Assembly (NCBI RefSeq): GCF_900114245.1
Contig: NZ_FOSK01000006.1
Location: 186,001 to 250,000, forward strand
Origin: Pseudovibrio ascidiaceicola
GTDB lineage: Bacteria; Pseudomonadota; Alphaproteobacteria; Rhizobiales; Stappiaceae
DNA: 64,000 nt
Reading direction: 5' to 3'
The translations under genes and the position numbers were made by a program. The notes below the pieces were generated by a model, which did not search any database, was not told the origin of the DNA, and worked only from the letters and a program-made list of their open reading frames with translations. This document shows positions 63,229 to 64,000 of this stretch, one piece after another (within the stretch, counting starts at the first letter, position 1; every line of letters begins with the position of its first letter).

Positions 63229-63600
63229 TGCCACTTGGCCGCTCATGTTTACAATACGAGCGGCAGTTCACTCTGAGTAATCTGAATGGCTATTTTAGGC
63301 TCGGATAACCCCGCCCTTATTCAGTCCTCAATCGATTATTCTACGAAAAAAAGCTTTTCGAAAACGAGATACAGATTTCTGCTGTGCAGGCTCGGCAATC
63401 ATTGGCTGAAGTGGTCAAATGTCAGCTTCTAGCTCTTGGGCACTGGCAGTCGCTTCTCATTCTTATGAATTATCGCAATGCAACGAATGTCCGGTTTGTC
63501 CGCATAACGGTTGTCTCATGCCTTGAAGGCTAGTTGTTTTGCGTCAGTTAAGCCTATCCCATTGAGCACTTTTTATAGCCTTGGACGGATAGATGAGGCT
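63229..63600. other. Non-coding region after the P-loop NTPase
   Basis: No gene or clear structure seen in about 370 bases. Confidence 0.4.
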
Positions 63601-63728
63601 CTGGATCCCTGATCAAGTCAGGGATGACGTCGTTTTGGTGCTGTGCTCTTGAGAAGATTGTAGTTTTGCTGGTTGAAGTCCCACCGCCGTCATGTCGGAT
63701 GGAGCGTCGTGGAGATCCGGTATCCAGA
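63601..63728. repeat. Degenerate dispersed intergenic repeat
   Basis: CTGGATCCCTGATCAAGTC followed by AGGGATGACG, with a reversed partner GATCCGGTATCCAG at 63713-63728, is the well-known type of alphaproteobacterial palindromic element (CTGGATCCC...AGTC.GGGATGAC). The middle is diverged. Confidence 0.5.
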
Positions 63729-63731
63729 ATG

Positions 63732-63771
63732 AAAACAGGCGCTTGAGTTTCATGCTCAAGCGCCTGTTTTT
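63732..63771. terminator. Bidirectional terminator
   Basis: AAAACAGGCGCTTGA pairs perfectly over 15 bp around a nine-base loop; runs on both strands. It most likely ends the OmpA-family gene on the reverse strand. Confidence 0.9.
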
Positions 63772-63791
63772 GTGTCTGGTTTTATCGGCCT

Positions 63792-64000
63792 TTACCGCTG
63801 TGTGAGTTTTAGCTCGATGCGGCGGTTTTTGGCGTTGGCCTCATTGCTGGTGCCTTCTTCCAGGGGTTGGAACTCGCCGAAGCCGGCGGCGACCAGGCGG
63901 TCTGGTTCTACGCCTCTAGCAATGAGGTATTTGACCACCGAGATGGCGCGTGCGGCTGAGAGTTCCCAGTTGTCGCGCAGGCGGCCTGTGCCGGAGAGGG
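63792..64000 (-). CDS. OmpA-family protein, C-terminal part (runs off the window)
   Basis: The last 69 or so residues of an OmpA/MotB C-terminal domain are encoded: GRLRDNWELSAARAISVVKYLIARGVEPDRLVAAGFGEFQPLEEGTSNEANAKNRRIELKL, with the peptidoglycan-binding pattern N.ELS.ARA..V...L...G and NR.RR.E-like end. It may be an outer-membrane anchor or a MotB-like stator; the N-terminus, outside the window, decides. Confidence 0.88.
   Translation of the reverse strand, partial: LSGTGRLRDNWELSAARAISVVKYLIARGVEPDRLVAAGFGEFQPLEEGTSNEANAKNRRIELKLTQR

Overview
The window reads as chromosomal DNA of a marine alphaproteobacterium of the Rhizobiales/Stappiaceae type. The inferred genus is Pseudovibrio or a close relative, from overall protein character rather than a database search. 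Supporting signs are roughly 50% GC, CpdR, GapR, RcdA and TrcR cell-cycle proteins, DUF1036/DUF1192/DUF465 small proteins, a zinc-independent bL36, and a PurE/PurK pair. No phage, insertion sequence or CRISPR array was seen. Most of the window is ordinary core genome in short operons closed by clear intrinsic terminators, with a few accessory patches.

Layout: 1-494 is the 5' end of gltB (reverse strand). 1193-3968 is a bufferin-type RiPP operon: a small secreted Cys4 peptide, a DUF692/MNIO enzyme, a DUF2063 partner and a DoxX membrane protein. 4103-6076 holds an EEP-family phosphodiesterase and a threonine aldolase. 6144-7312 holds an hsp20 gene with a heat-shock-like promoter, a ROSE-like leader and, downstream on the same strand, a series of hairpins with C-rich (CCUCC-type) loops ending in a terminator, resembling the cuckoo/CcsR sRNA family. 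7464-12440 holds a secreted PepSY-like protein, a PNPOx protein, PldB, HisN, a candidate sRNA, a CatB-like acetyltransferase whose 5' end is broken by a 17-bp tandem duplication, and an N-formylglutamate amidohydrolase. 12806-18253 holds cpdR, tRNA-Val, rpmJ, a TPR protein, a TetR/SDR divergent pair with a visible operator, and pyk with an overlapping DUF1036 gene.

18254-19247 is a long AT-rich non-coding stretch before gapR. 19756-27262 holds cell-wall genes (DUF882 peptidase, L,D-transpeptidase), a sigma-54 response regulator and pepF. 27313-28185 is a low-GC two-gene cassette (DUF2188 plus TIR/deoxyribosyltransferase-like protein) that looks like an undescribed effector or defence pair. 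28270-41905 is mixed metabolism: thioesterase, AraC regulators, VOC proteins, purB, phosphoesterase, DUF3445 haem demethylase, ABC1 kinase, a cytochrome oxidase subunit IV, acetoacetate decarboxylase and a TPR lipoprotein. 42103-60373 holds rpsU, yafJ, a MATE pump, purK-purE, acyl-CoA and propionyl-CoA synthetases, an ABC exporter, rpmE, rcdA, a quinone oxidoreductase and trcR. 60731-61215 is a frameshifted secreted-protein gene. 61681-63228 is a lone AT-rich Sll1717-family P-loop NTPase, probably acquired. The window ends inside an OmpA-family gene on the reverse strand.

The most interesting items are the bufferin operon with an internal attenuator, the hsp20/ROSE/anti-Shine-Dalgarno hairpin array, the DUF2188/TIR-like cassette, the orphan Sll1717 NTPase and the possibly switchable catB 5' end. 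All functions are read from the sequence and family knowledge; nothing was searched or computed.
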